From the NCBI GenBank assembly GCA_025362015.1, contig JANYIO010000029.1:1-38447 (forward strand): DNA of 38,447 bases, in the 5' to 3' direction. The translations under genes were made by a program, and so were the position numbers. Source of the stretch: Gammaproteobacteria bacterium. GTDB lineage: Bacteria; Pseudomonadota; Gammaproteobacteria; Pseudomonadales; Cellvibrionaceae. The notes beneath the pieces are model-generated. The model was not told the origin of the DNA and searched no databases. It saw nothing but the letters and a program-made list of their open reading frames with translations. Shown piece after piece: positions 27,747-36,160 of the stretch (position 1 is the first letter of the stretch; each line of letters opens with the position of its first letter).

Positions 27747-28616
27747 TTAATTTTTCTTATGTTTGGCGATGTCACGATGTCTTACCTGAACATCATGAAA
27801 ATGTTGGGCAAACTGTGTATGTAAGCGTTCGGATAAATAAACAGATCTATGTTGCCCACCCGTGCAACCAACGGCTACCGTTATATAACTACGATTGTTG
27901 GCTTGGTAGCGCGGAAACCAACTCGTGAGAAATTGTTCGATGTCAGTGTACATTTCATTTACGGTTGGTTGCTCTTCCAGAAATTCAATAACATCTTTAT
28001 CTTTTCCGGTCAGTGGGCGCAGGTTTTGTTTCCAATGAGGGTTGGGCAAGCAGCGCGCATCAAAGACCAAATCAGCATTAACAGGGATGCCATGTTTAAA
28101 GCCAAAAGATTCGAATAAAATCGCCATGGCCGATTGGCTGCGGCCTACTAAACGTTCTTTAACCAAATCACGTAATTCATGCAGCGTTAAATAGCTTGTG
28201 TCAATGATTTGATCGGAGGCATCGCGAATAGGTTCAAGCAATTCTTGCTCGTGACTAATAGCTTCGGCAAGATTTGTATAAGCATCACTCAGCGGATGTT
28301 TGCGGCGCGTTTCACTAAAACGTTGTATCAATACCGATGGCTGTGAATCTAAAAATATAACACTAAAAGGTAAATGCGCTTCTTTAAGTGTACGAATCAT
28401 TTCAGGAAATATTTGTAAATCTTGCCACGCATTACGCACATCAATTCCGATAGCGAATTTATGTTGGTCGTCTTTATGAATTTCAATTTGTGCAACTAAC
28501 GCCGGCAACAAACTAACGGGTAAATTATCAATGCAGTTGTAACCCACATCTTCAAGTACATGCAGCGCTGTACTTTTCCCTGAACCTGAAAGACCACTAA
28601 CGATAACTAATTGCAT
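27747..28616 (-). CDS. rapZ: RNase adapter protein RapZ
   Basis: RapZ is a nucleotide-binding adaptor which in E. coli binds small RNA GlmZ and brings in RNase E, controlling glucosamine-6-phosphate synthase. The 289-residue protein has the Walker A motif GLSGSGKSTAL near residue 8, a Walker B-like FAIGIDVRN near 56, and the conserved C-terminal GCTGGQHRSVYLSERL near 256. The length is usual. It lies between ptsN and ptsO, the standard rpoN-cluster place. Whether GlmZ-type RNA control exists in this organism cannot be told. Confidence 0.95.
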   Translation of the reverse strand: MQLVIVSGLSGSGKSTALHVLEDVGYNCIDNLPVSLLPALVAQIEIHKDDQHKFAIGIDVRNAWQDLQIFPEMIRTLKEAHLPFSVIFLDSQPSVLIQRFSETRRKHPLSDAYTNLAEAISHEQELLEPIRDASDQIIDTSYLTLHELRDLVKERLVGRSQSAMAILFESFGFKHGIPVNADLVFDARCLPNPHWKQNLRPLTGKDKDVIEFLEEQPTVNEMYTDIEQFLTSWFPRYQANNRSYITVAVGCTGGQHRSVYLSERLHTQFAQHFHDVQVRHRDIAKHKKN

Positions 28617-28688
28617 GAGTATTTCATCCCTGCGTGTGGATTAAAAATGTAGCCGGTAGCTGGCGTAAATTTTTGCTGGTTAACACAT

Positions 28689-29150
28689 TCATAGAGTTTC
28701 GTCATGCGCAATGGCAGCTTGATAAAGCATGGCGTCATTGTCAGCGTCACGTAGTTGCTGACGAAATTGTTTGCTGTTCATTGCGCTAGCCAATGCAGCA
28801 AGATTTTTTAAATGCTCTGCATGAGCAGCTTCTGGTACTAACATGGCAAATAATATATCAACTGGCTGGGAATCTATTGCGTCAAAATCTACAGGTTGCT
28901 TGAGCGTTATTAACGCACCTAAAGCGCCGCTACATTCTTCAATATTACAATGTGGAATTGCAATGCCATAGCCAATGCCAGTCGAGCCTAAACGCTCTCT
29001 TGCTATAAAACGCCGAAATAACGCATCGGCATCAATTGAAGAGATGCTCTGTGCCATAGTACTGGCAAGAATTTCCAGCGCGCGCCTTTTGCTGCTAGCT
29101 TCGACATGGCACAAAACGCGGCTGGGCGTTAATAGGTGTTGTATCTTCAT
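28689..29150 (-). CDS. ptsN: PTS IIA-like nitrogen regulatory protein EIIA-Ntr
   Basis: EIIA-Ntr is the end acceptor of the nitrogen PTS and, by its phosphorylation state, regulates potassium transport and other targets in enterobacteria. The 153-residue protein has the phospho-accepting His67 in IGYGIAIPHCNIEE, and LDEAxxxR-like early helices (EASSKRRALEILASTMAQSI). The start lies 4 bp after the hpf stop, which suggests translational coupling. The C-terminus ends in an acidic, non-conserved run. A 72-bp gap separates it from rapZ. Confidence 0.94.
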   Translation of the reverse strand: MKIQHLLTPSRVLCHVEASSKRRALEILASTMAQSISSIDADALFRRFIARERLGSTGIGYGIAIPHCNIEECSGALGALITLKQPVDFDAIDSQPVDILFAMLVPEAAHAEHLKNLAALASAMNSKQFRQQLRDADNDAMLYQAAIAHDETL

Positions 29151-29154
29151 GACA

Positions 29155-29442
29155 TTAATGACTGCGCATCTTTTCTTTGTGTTTAATTAATTGGCGATCA
29201 AGCTTATCTGCAAGTGCATCTATGGCGGCATATAAATTGTCAGAGCTCGCGTCGGCGAATAGATCTTTACCGCTTACGTGCATAGTAGCTTCCACTTTTT
29301 GTTCAAGTTTATCAACTGAAAGGATGACGTGAATATTGGTAATGCGATCATGATGACTATAAAGACGCTCAATTTTGCTGTTGACGTACTCTCTCAGTGC
29401 TTCGGTAACTTCTAGGTGACGGCCACTAATATTTATTTGCAT
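29155..29442 (-). CDS. hpf: ribosome hibernation promoting factor (short HPF)
   Basis: HPF binds the 30S A/P site region and stabilises dimerised, inactive 70S ribosomes in stationary phase. The 95-residue length is that of the short form. The sequence has the family start MQINISGRHLEVTEALREYV, then VILSVDKLEQKVEATMHVSG and DNLYAAIDALADKLDRQLIK. An AGGAAGT ribosome binding site precedes the ATG. It follows rpoN by about 90 bp, the conserved order. Confidence 0.95.
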   Translation of the reverse strand: MQINISGRHLEVTEALREYVNSKIERLYSHHDRITNIHVILSVDKLEQKVEATMHVSGKDLFADASSDNLYAAIDALADKLDRQLIKHKEKMRSH

Positions 29443-29533
29443 GGGTACTTCCTCATAGGTATAGATTAATTTATTGTCACTTCGTCATACTCGTGCAGCA
29501 GGAATGACGATCAGGGAAAATAGGTAAAAATAA

Positions 29534-31192
29534 TTACAATGTCTTACGCTCATTTGAGGGTGGGATATTGAGTGATTCGCGATATTTCGCAATGGTGCGG
29601 CGTGCAACCTGGATACCTTGCTCGCCCAATAAATCAGTAATCTTGTTGTCGCTTAAAGGTTTCTTGGGATTCTCTGCGCTAACTAATTTTTTAATCAGTG
29701 CCCGTATTGCCGTCGATGAGCATTCGCCACCAGAATCGGTACTAACATGGCTTGAGAAAAAATATTTCAGCTCAAAAATACCTTGTGGTGTATGCATAAA
29801 TTTTTGCGTTGTTACGCGTGAGATTGTTGACTCATGCATTTCTACTATTTCGGCAATATCATGTAGCACCAGTGGTTTCATCGCCTCTGCGCCATACTCC
29901 AAAAACCCACGTTGCTTTTCCACAATACAGCTGGCAACCTTTAATAAGGTTTCGTTGCGGCTTTGTAAACTTTTTAAAAACCAGCGTGCTTCTTGTAAGT
30001 TATCTTTTAAAAATGTGTTGTCGGTGCTTGAGTCCGCGCGCTTTACCATCGACGCATAATCTGAATTAATCCGTAACCTCGGAGCTATGTCCGGGTTCAA
30101 TTCTACAATCCAGCGCCCTTCACGTTTTTCAACAAATACATCAGGCACGATATATTCGGTATCACCATTTGCAATCATATCGCCCGGGCGTGGAGTTAAT
30201 CCCTGAATTAGCGTAACTGCCTGGCTTAATTCATCTTCTTTTAATTTTGTGCGGCGCATCAGTTGTCGAAAGTCACGGCTCGCTAACAATGATAAATAAT
30301 GTTTGGTAATTAATTTAGCTTCCGCCAAAAAGGGCGTCGCGGATGGAAATTGTAGTAGCTGTACTGTTAAACAATCGGCTAAGTTTTGGCTGCAAGCGCC
30401 GCAAGGGTCAAATTGTTGGATTCGGTGTTGCACCGCAACAACTTCGTCCAATTCTAAATCGGTCCATTCGCTAACCAAGCCTTCGTGGATGTCTTCTAAT
30501 GAGACGGACAACATGCCACTTGGTTCAACGGCATCAATAATGGCCATGGCGATGATGCGGTCGCGGTCGGACATGGGGGTAAGGTTGAGTTGCCACATCA
30601 GGTGATCATAGAGTGAGTCTGTGGCGGTGCGACGGCTTTCAAAATCGCCATCTTCATTTTCATAGTTAGATGATGTGCTGGAATTGCTGGTTTGATAAAC
30701 GTCATCCCAACTTGTGTCTACTGGTAAATCGGTAGGAATGGATTCATTCCATTCGGTCGCACTGTCGCTGTATTCACCAGTTTCCGCGTAAGTGTCGGTG
30801 TCGGTAAAACTCTCGCCGCTGTTTGACTCACCAAAGTTGGCCTCGCCAAAATTAGTTTCGCCAAAGCTATCTGCATTATTTTCACGATCATTACTGCTGC
30901 TCGTTTCGCTGTAAGACTCTTTGTAATGTTCGTTAAAACTATCAACGCTGGTGCTGTTAGGGTCAGCAGCAACTTCTAATTGACGAGGGTAATCAGTATC
31001 TTCAAATTCAGAGTTGGATGCTGTCGGCGTATCAAAGCCATCTTCCATTTCCAACATGGGGTTGGACTCAAGCGCTTCTTGAATTTCTTGCTGTAGATCA
31101 AGGGTCGATAATTGCAAAAGACGAATAGCCTGTTGCAGTTGTGGAGTCATGGTCAGTTGCTGACCGAGCCTGAGTTGGAGAGATTGCTTCAT
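29534..31192 (-). CDS. rpoN: RNA polymerase sigma-54 factor
   Basis: RpoN directs RNA polymerase to -24/-12 promoters that need AAA+ activators. The start at 31192 gives [20 protein letters not shown], the usual N-terminus; the open frame extends 37 codons further upstream but those residues are unlike the family. Region I (1-50) is glutamine-rich and normal. An unusually long, acidic Ser/Asn/Glu-rich linker runs from about 50 to 180, and it contains an in-frame 5-residue repeat ([15 protein letters not shown]). Core-binding and DNA-binding parts follow, with the RpoN box [10 protein letters not shown] near the end. The total of 552 residues exceeds the usual 480-500. It lies between lptB and hpf. 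Confidence 0.96.
   Translation of the reverse strand: MKQSLQLRLGQQLTMTPQLQQAIRLLQLSTLDLQQEIQEALESNPMLEMEDGFDTPTASNSEFEDTDYPRQLEVAADPNSTSVDSFNEHYKESYSETSSSNDRENNADSFGETNFGEANFGESNSGESFTDTDTYAETGEYSDSATEWNESIPTDLPVDTSWDDVYQTSNSSTSSNYENEDGDFESRRTATDSLYDHLMWQLNLTPMSDRDRIIAMAIIDAVEPSGMLSVSLEDIHEGLVSEWTDLELDEVVAVQHRIQQFDPCGACSQNLADCLTVQLLQFPSATPFLAEAKLITKHYLSLLASRDFRQLMRRTKLKEDELSQAVTLIQGLTPRPGDMIANGDTEYIVPDVFVEKREGRWIVELNPDIAPRLRINSDYASMVKRADSSTDNTFLKDNLQEARWFLKSLQSRNETLLKVASCIVEKQRGFLEYGAEAMKPLVLHDIAEIVEMHESTISRVTTQKFMHTPQGIFELKYFFSSHVSTDSGGECSSTAIRALIKKLVSAENPKKPLSDNKITDLLGEQGIQVARRTIAKYRESLNIPPSNERKTL
30812..30871. repeat. in-frame 15-bp tandem repeat inside rpoN
   Basis: Four 15-base units (30812, 30827, 30842, 30857) share a CTCGCCAAA-like core and encode Phe-Gly-Glu-(Thr/Ala/Ser)-Asn-type pentapeptides on the minus strand. 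They lie in the acidic linker of sigma-54, where length changes should be tolerated. Confidence 0.8.
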
Positions 31193-31427
31193 TATTTGGA
31201 CGACAAACCCTTGGTTGGTAATAGGCCTAACATTATTAAACCTCATCAGTTTAAAACATAAGGTCGTTAGGTGGAGTTTAGTCAGGGTTTTAACGCTAGG
31301 CAATAACTCAATCGGACTTAAGAGAGATTTTTAAAGCAATCTTTATGCCTAAGAGCCACAAATCGTTGTTTGTCAAGTCTGTTTAGTGCAAAAATCTTAG
31401 CGTTATAGGTAGTTATAGCGATTATTT

Positions 31428-32153
31428 TTAGAGTTTAAAATCTTCACCAAGATAAACTTTACGAACTTTCTCATTGCTGAGAATCGCTTCAGAATTGCCT
31501 GATGCAATGATTTTACCTTCGCTGACAATGTAGGCGGTTTCGCAAATGTCGAGGGTTTCACGCACATTGTGATCGGTAATAAGAACGCCAATACCGCGGG
31601 TTTTGAGGTGGCGCACGATTTCCTTAATATCGGAAACTGAAATTGGATCTACGCCGGCAAAGGGTTCATCAAGCAGGATAAATTTTGGATCGGTCGCCAG
31701 GGCGCGCGCAATTTCAACTCGCCGGCGTTCGCCACCGGAAAGAGACATACCCAGGCTGTCGCGGATGTGAGTTATGTGGAATTCTTCCATCAATGACTCG
31801 AGCTTCCCTAGGCGCTGTTTCCGGTTTAGGTCTTTTCGCGTTTCCAAAATAGCCATGATGTTATCGGCCACCGTTAGCTTGCGAAAAATGGATGCCTCTT
31901 GCGGTAGATAGTCAATGCCTGCGCGTGCCCGGCCATGAATGGGTAGGTGAGTAATATCCAGCTCATCAATTAACACGCGGCCATTTTCAGCTTCAACAAG
32001 GCCAGCAATCATGTAAAAACAGGTTGTTTTGCCAGCGCCATTAGGTCCCAGTAAACCGACAATTTGGCCACTGCTGACGGTAACCGAAACATCGACTACG
32101 ACTTTGCGTTTTTTGTAACTTTTAGCGAGATTCTGGGCGTAAAGGGTGGTCAT
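31428..32153 (-). CDS. lptB: LPS export ABC transporter ATP-binding protein LptB
   Basis: LptB is the ATPase that, with LptF and LptG, pulls lipopolysaccharide from the inner membrane into the Lpt bridge. The 241-residue protein has Walker [15 protein letters not shown] near 34, the Q-loop [14 protein letters not shown], signature [15 protein letters not shown] near 138, Walker [14 protein letters not shown], and the switch histidine in [10 protein letters not shown]. It starts 4 bp after the lptA stop. The 235-bp gap to rpoN may hold an rpoN promoter, but none was clear. Confidence 0.97.
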   Translation of the reverse strand: MTTLYAQNLAKSYKKRKVVVDVSVTVSSGQIVGLLGPNGAGKTTCFYMIAGLVEAENGRVLIDELDITHLPIHGRARAGIDYLPQEASIFRKLTVADNIMAILETRKDLNRKQRLGKLESLMEEFHITHIRDSLGMSLSGGERRRVEIARALATDPKFILLDEPFAGVDPISVSDIKEIVRHLKTRGIGVLITDHNVRETLDICETAYIVSEGKIIASGNSEAILSNEKVRKVYLGEDFKL

Positions 32154-32157
32154 GAAA

Positions 32158-32715
32158 TTATTCTTTTTTGTCAGTTTGCGGCGGGATTACAAATTCAACG
32201 ACACCAGATTCACTGCCAGCACCTAAAGCTTTTACAGTTCCGCTGGTAATATCATAATCAATTTTGCCGCCGCGAGTTGTCGCACCATTTTGTTCAACAA
32301 AGGCATTTTTATCCAGTGTTAAATGATCCTTGCTGACGGCATAGGTAATGTTGTTGGCTTCCGCGTGGATTATCGCTTTATCAAGAGCGGGTTGTTGTTG
32401 ATAGCGCGCCGGTGAGCCTTCGGCCACCAAAGATTCAAGTTTTTGGTTTTTATCGTAGCGCAGCGTGACTTTGTCGGCGGCAATTTCAAGTGTGCCTTGT
32501 GTTAATTTTACCGGCCCATTAAGCACGGTTACACCTAGCTTGGAGTCGATAGATGCGCTTATAGAAGAAATTTGTATATTTTGATCTTTGTCTGTTGGTA
32601 AGGCTTGGGTTACTTGAGCTAGCGCAAAAGAGAGGCTTAAAAGCAGGCCGCTGAAAAGGGGCAAAGGCAATATTTGCGAAAGACAAAAGCTGTATGTAGT
32701 TTGCTTAGGGTTCAT
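32158..32715 (-). CDS. lptA: LPS transport periplasmic protein LptA
   Basis: LptA forms the periplasmic bridge for lipopolysaccharide between LptC and LptD. The start at 32715 gives [20 protein letters not shown] and 185 residues, with a signal peptide to about residue 38 ([15 protein letters not shown]). The open frame runs upstream within lptC, but those codons belong to lptC. A GGGAACC ribosome binding site suits the chosen start. The OstA-like beta-jellyroll follows: [20 protein letters not shown] and [18 protein letters not shown]. The first 11 bases overlap the end of lptC. Confidence 0.94.
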   Translation of the reverse strand: MNPKQTTYSFCLSQILPLPLFSGLLLSLSFALAQVTQALPTDKDQNIQISSISASIDSKLGVTVLNGPVKLTQGTLEIAADKVTLRYDKNQKLESLVAEGSPARYQQQPALDKAIIHAEANNITYAVSKDHLTLDKNAFVEQNGATTRGGKIDYDITSGTVKALGAGSESGVVEFVIPPQTDKKE

Positions 32716-33337
32716 AGGTTCCCGTAATGTGAGAGAGAAGTTCGATCCGGTCTTGCTTGATATAGGCGCGCATGCCAATTGTTTCTAGCTGCGTTTTTGC
32801 GCTGCGCATAGTAACAGCTTTGTCGGTATCCGCGAATTGCTCGCGGGTATTTAAGCGTAATTCAGGTGTGCTAATACTGATAATACCTTGTGTTTGTGAT
32901 GTTTGTTGGGCGAGTACATCAGTACTGAGGGTAAACAAGTCGCCGTTATTGTCACTGCGCCCTAATTGCGCCGTCATATACCAAGCCGGTTTTTGCCCAT
33001 CGCCCAAAAATAATATTTGCGGCAAATCAAAGAGGGTGTAGTCATTTTCGCTGGTTTTTTCATTGACCTGAAAATGGCGAATTAAAGGAGTTTTAAGTTG
33101 GTAATGGAGTGCACCATCGGCATCGAATTCGCGCATGTCGACGCTTGTCATAAAAACCTGGGGAAATTCTTTTTCGGTGTTAAGTGGAGTTGCTACTTCT
33201 TGATCATTGCCGCTGTATTTTATCGCCAAAAATATAATCACGAGAATGACAACTATTAGCCAGGGTAAAGGTAATAGTAGGGGGTTTAGTCGTGATAGTT
33301 TTTCATTAGTCAGAGTGCGGACATCGAGTGGAGACAT
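32705..33337 (-). CDS. lptC: LPS export protein LptC
   Basis: LptC is the bitopic inner-membrane protein which receives lipopolysaccharide from LptBFG and passes it to LptA. The 210-residue protein has a cytoplasmic N-terminus, one transmembrane helix at about 22-40 (LPLPWLIVVILVIIFLAIKY), and a periplasmic jellyroll with MREFDADGALHYQLKTP and MRSAKTQLETIGMRAYIKQD. LptC sequences vary, but size, topology and position between kdsC and lptA make the call firm. It overlaps lptA by 11 bp. Confidence 0.93.
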   Translation of the reverse strand: MSPLDVRTLTNEKLSRLNPLLLPLPWLIVVILVIIFLAIKYSGNDQEVATPLNTEKEFPQVFMTSVDMREFDADGALHYQLKTPLIRHFQVNEKTSENDYTLFDLPQILFLGDGQKPAWYMTAQLGRSDNNGDLFTLSTDVLAQQTSQTQGIISISTPELRLNTREQFADTDKAVTMRSAKTQLETIGMRAYIKQDRIELLSHITGTYEP

Positions 33338-33383
33338 GAATAAAACCAGTTATCGGAGTGTTGAATAAGATGTATGGCAATCG

Positions 33384-33451
33384 CTATTCTAAATAATTCA
33401 CTATTTTAAATAAGTCGTTACGCCAAATAAGCCACTATGCCAAATAAGATT
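33384..33451. repeat. four-copy 17-bp tandem repeat over the kdsC stop codon
   Basis: Four exact-length 17-base units lie head to tail: 33384-33400, 33401-33417, 33418-33434 and 33435-33451. On the minus strand each has a TTATTT core and ends in a stop triplet (TAG, TAA, TAG, TAG in order away from the gene). Unit 33435-33451 encodes the last residues of KdsC (SYLA) and its real stop. Identity to that unit falls with distance. Confidence 0.9.
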
Positions 33452-33968
33452 GAAGGATGCTATCAAATGTATTTTGAGCGTGCATGATCAAGTCGCAAGC
33501 TTCACGTACTGCGCCTTCGCCACCGCGTAAACTACTTTGCCAATGCGCGCGTTCCACCACACTGAAATGACCATTAGCGGGAGTGAGCGCTAAACCAACG
33601 CGGCACATGATGGTTAAATCTGGCCAGTCGTCCCCCATGAATGCAATTTCATCAAGTTCCATTGGATGTTTACCTAATATTTCTTGTAGTGCATCCCATT
33701 TGTCTTCGCGGCCTTGTATCAAAATAGTAATGCCTAAATCACTGGCACGTTTGGCGACTAAGTTACTAGTGCGCCCTGTGATAATGCCTACCTTAACGCC
33801 GCTTTTTTGTAGCATTTTGATACCATGGCCATCGAGTGTGCTGAACGTTTTAAATTCATCGCCTTGATTGCTGAAATAGAGGCGGCCATCAGTCAATACG
33901 CCGTCTACGTCCAGGAGCAACAGTTTGATACGGCTTGCGCGAGATTTAAATTCAGGGGAGATATTCAT
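33435..33968 (-). CDS. kdsC: 3-deoxy-D-manno-octulosonate 8-phosphate phosphatase
   Basis: KdsC removes phosphate from KDO-8-phosphate to give KDO for lipopolysaccharide. The 177-residue protein is a cap-less HAD phosphatase with the nucleophile pair Asp20 and Asp22 in LLLDVDGVLTDGRLYFS, GIITGRTSNLVAKRA for motif II, and IAFMGDDWPDLTIM for motif IV. It lies 69 bp after kdsD and 97 bp before lptC. Its last codons fall inside a 17-bp tandem repeat, described separately. Confidence 0.96.
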   Translation of the reverse strand: MNISPEFKSRASRIKLLLLDVDGVLTDGRLYFSNQGDEFKTFSTLDGHGIKMLQKSGVKVGIITGRTSNLVAKRASDLGITILIQGREDKWDALQEILGKHPMELDEIAFMGDDWPDLTIMCRVGLALTPANGHFSVVERAHWQSSLRGGEGAVREACDLIMHAQNTFDSILQSYLA

Positions 33969-34021
33969 TCGGGCTTCTCAGATTTAGTCGGCGCGTCAGG
34001 TTTTGTAATTATGTGGCAGTT

Positions 34022-34051
34022 TTTAAACCACGCTTGTTTAAACCACGCCTG
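34022..34051. repeat. 15-bp tandem duplication over the kdsD stop codon
   Basis: The units 34022-34036 and 34037-34051 are adjacent and differ at one base (TTTAAACCACGCTTG and TTTAAACCACGCCTG). The right-hand unit holds the last codons and the TAA stop of kdsD on the minus strand; the left-hand unit is a downstream copy with its own TAA. Confidence 0.9.
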
Positions 34052-35009
34052 CGCGCAGTAAGTCGTGCATATGTAGGACGCCGACGGGGCATTGTTGTTC
34101 ATTGCGCACAATTAATGCGGTGATTTTTAAATCTTCCATGATTTTTAAAGCTTCGGCAGCGAGGGCTTTATCGCTCACAGTTTTCGGTGTGCGATTCATT
34201 AAATCGCAAATGGCTGCTGTTTTGAAATCTATCCCTTTATCGATGGTGCGACGTAAATCGCCATCGGTGTATATGCCCAGTAGTTGATCGTTATTGTCCA
34301 CAATAGTTGTCAGGCCAAAACCTTTTTCAGTCATGGTAATGAGCGCTTGATGAAGGCTTGCATTGGCTGCTACGCGCGGAATTTTATCGCCAGTGTGCAT
34401 AATGTCGACCACCCGTAAGAGCAGCTTCCGCCCTAAAGCTCCGCCGGGGTGGGAGAAAGCAAAGTCTTCTGCCGTAAAGCCGCGCGCTTCTAGTAAGGCG
34501 ATGGCAATAGCGTCACCCATGACCAGTGTGGCTGTCGTGCTAGCAGTGGGCGCTAAATCCAGTGGGCAGGCTTCCATTTCAACAGCAATATTCAGGTGTG
34601 CTTCGCTTACCTCTGCGAGCGTTGAATAGGGGTTGCCAGTCATGCTGATGATCTTGATGCCAGAGCGTTTAAATAGTGGCAGCAGGGTGAGAATCTCGTT
34701 GGATGTGCCCGAGTAGGAAAGTGCTAGCACCACATCTTGCGGCGTTATCATGCCTAAATCGCCGTGGCTTGCTTCAGCAGGGTGAACAAAAAATGCTGGC
34801 GTACCCGTACTCGCAAGAGTCGCAGCGATTTTTTTGCCAACATGGCCTGACTTACCCATTCCGGTCACAATAATGCGCCCGGAACAATTTAAAATCAGTT
34901 CGCAAGCTTTGTTAAATTCACTATCGAGGCGTTGGCTAAGAGCTATTACCGCTGCAGATTCAATGCTAATAGTGCGTAAGCCGGAGCTGATAAAATCAAA
35001 ATGGGGCAT
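34038..35009 (-). CDS. kdsD: D-arabinose 5-phosphate isomerase
   Basis: KdsD converts ribulose 5-phosphate to arabinose 5-phosphate, the first committed step to KDO. The 323-residue protein has an N-terminal SIS domain (RIIVTGMGKSGHVGKKIAAT near 47, STGTPAFFVHPAEASHGDLG near 67, LSYSGTSNEILTLLP) and two C-terminal CBS domains (from about 205), ending MHDLLRAGVV. The length is typical. It is the first gene of the LPS/rpoN minus-strand run and is divergent from mlaC. Confidence 0.96.
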   Translation of the reverse strand: MPHFDFISSGLRTISIESAAVIALSQRLDSEFNKACELILNCSGRIIVTGMGKSGHVGKKIAATLASTGTPAFFVHPAEASHGDLGMITPQDVVLALSYSGTSNEILTLLPLFKRSGIKIISMTGNPYSTLAEVSEAHLNIAVEMEACPLDLAPTASTTATLVMGDAIAIALLEARGFTAEDFAFSHPGGALGRKLLLRVVDIMHTGDKIPRVAANASLHQALITMTEKGFGLTTIVDNNDQLLGIYTDGDLRRTIDKGIDFKTAAICDLMNRTPKTVSDKALAAEALKIMEDLKITALIVRNEQQCPVGVLHMHDLLRAGVV

Positions 35010-35318
35010 GGGATTAAATGTCTCATATGAGTATTGAGCAGAATGGCGAGCATTATAGCGGGAATACAGGGTAATTATCTGTCCGCTTAAAACTGAACAT
35101 ATTTTACAATTCTGTTTAGGTGAGAATTTGAGGAGCTGGTATGATGCTTAGCGTTAACGCCTCCGGACAAGTTATTGGGTAAGGTTGCCCGAGTTAATGT
35201 TCAAAAGGCACTTTTAAGCTACAGCAATGTCTATGTTACGGCGCTATGGTTGGCGTTGGCGGTAATGATGGATCCCACTAATGCCCACTATGCTCACTAA
35301 TGTTAGGAAGGTAAACGA
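35010..35318. other. intergenic region where mlaFED would be expected
   Basis: This 309-bp gap separates kdsD from mlaC. It contains no open gene with a start. The plus strand has a stop-free frame from about 35145 (reading LALTPPDKLLGKVARVNVQK) to a stop near 35296, but it resembles no Mla protein that I can recognise. A TATGAT at 35139 could be a -10 box with a poor -35. A three-copy repeat lies at its right end. Confidence 0.45.
35274..35302. repeat. three-copy ~10-bp tandem repeat upstream of mlaC
   Basis: CCCACTAATG (35274-35283), CCCACTATG (35284-35292) and CTCACTAATG (35293-35302) lie head to tail, 16 bp before the mlaC start and next to its ribosome binding site. Each copy contains an ATG. 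Confidence 0.75.
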
Positions 35319-35975
35319 ATGAAACAGATGGCACAAAAAATTTCTACGGCAGTATTAATGTTTGCTGTTGTGGGTACTTTAACGTTAACTCAAAGCGCTT
35401 TTGCAGCGGCACCAGTAGCGGCAGAAGCAGGAGCAGCGCTACAAGAAAAAACACCTCATCAAATTATTGAGCAAGCCACAAAAGAATTGTTTGCCAGCGT
35501 TAAAAAAAATAATGCTGCCGTTAAAAAATCCGATGAATACTATGCGGACATCACCCGTATTTTAGATTCAGTAGTAGATTTTCCCTATATTGCCAAGGCT
35601 GTAATGCGCAAATCTGGCAAGGGTGCAACACCTGAGCAGGTTGAAAAATTCACTGCGGCGTTCAAAAATGGTTTAGTAAAAACCTATGCCAAGGGAATTG
35701 CCAATTATGCCGACAGCACGGTAAAAACATTGCCATCAACTGCTGAGGCAGGCGCGCGTCGCTTGAGCGTTGATCAGGATGTTACCGATAAAGGCAATGT
35801 TCATCGTCTTTCTTATACTATGGCGCAGAATAAAGCGGGTGAATGGAAGTTGATTAACGTGGTGTTAAATGGCGTTAACCTCGGTGATTCCTTTACCAGC
35901 CAATTTGATCAAGCCATGATTAAAAACAGCAATGATATTGATAAAGTCATTGCGAATTGGTTGGCGAGTAGCTAA
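35319..35975 (+). CDS. mlaC: phospholipid-binding protein MlaC (MlaC/Ttg2D family)
   Basis: MlaC is the periplasmic carrier that moves phospholipid between the outer-membrane MlaA complex and the inner-membrane MlaFEDB transporter. The 218-residue protein has a signal peptide ending near ...TQSAFAA at 30, then the family body: TPHQIIEQATKELFASVKKN, VVDFPYIAKAVMRKSGKGAT, FKNGLVKTYAKGIANYADST and WKLINVVLNGVNLGDSFTSQ. AGGAAGG lies 7 bases before the ATG. The gene is alone: no mlaF, mlaE or mlaD precedes it, no mlaB follows, and a terminator directly follows it. Confidence 0.93.
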   Translation: MKQMAQKISTAVLMFAVVGTLTLTQSAFAAAPVAAEAGAALQEKTPHQIIEQATKELFASVKKNNAAVKKSDEYYADITRILDSVVDFPYIAKAVMRKSGKGATPEQVEKFTAAFKNGLVKTYAKGIANYADSTVKTLPSTAEAGARRLSVDQDVTDKGNVHRLSYTMAQNKAGEWKLINVVLNGVNLGDSFTSQFDQAMIKNSNDIDKVIANWLASS

Positions 35976-36007
35976 TTCCATCGTTTGAAACTCTAGGTTT
36001 TATTTCA

Positions 36008-36041
36008 ATCAAAGCCCCGGCAGAAATGTTGGGGCTTTTTT
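36008..36041 (+). terminator. rho-independent terminator after mlaC
   Basis: The stem AAAGCCCC (36011-36018) / GGGGCTTT (36031-36038) has a 12-base loop and is followed by T residues. It lies 36 bp after the mlaC stop and separates mlaC from ibaG. Confidence 0.88.
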
Positions 36042-36160
36042 GTAATCAGTTTTTTTGCATTATGCGTATGTGTTTTTGAGTGTGAATAGAGGCGTATTCC
36101 GGTACTATCACTAGCCTCAATTTTATTTTAGATATTGGGCGTCGCCCTAAGAGTTTTTCT

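Noticed and set aside
31193-31303. 37-codon N-terminal extension of RpoN
   Set aside because: The extra residues are not like sigma-54, which begins with the glutamine-rich region I; the internal ATG at 31192 is the normal start.
32716-32778. N-terminal extension of LptA
   Set aside because: These codons lie in the end of lptC in another frame, and a signal peptide and good ribosome binding site fit the ATG at 32715.
35145-35296. Stop-free frame before mlaC as a remnant of mlaD
   Set aside because: The residues do not resemble the MCE domain or the MlaF/MlaE motifs, and there is no start codon. A frame of 50 codons can arise by chance.
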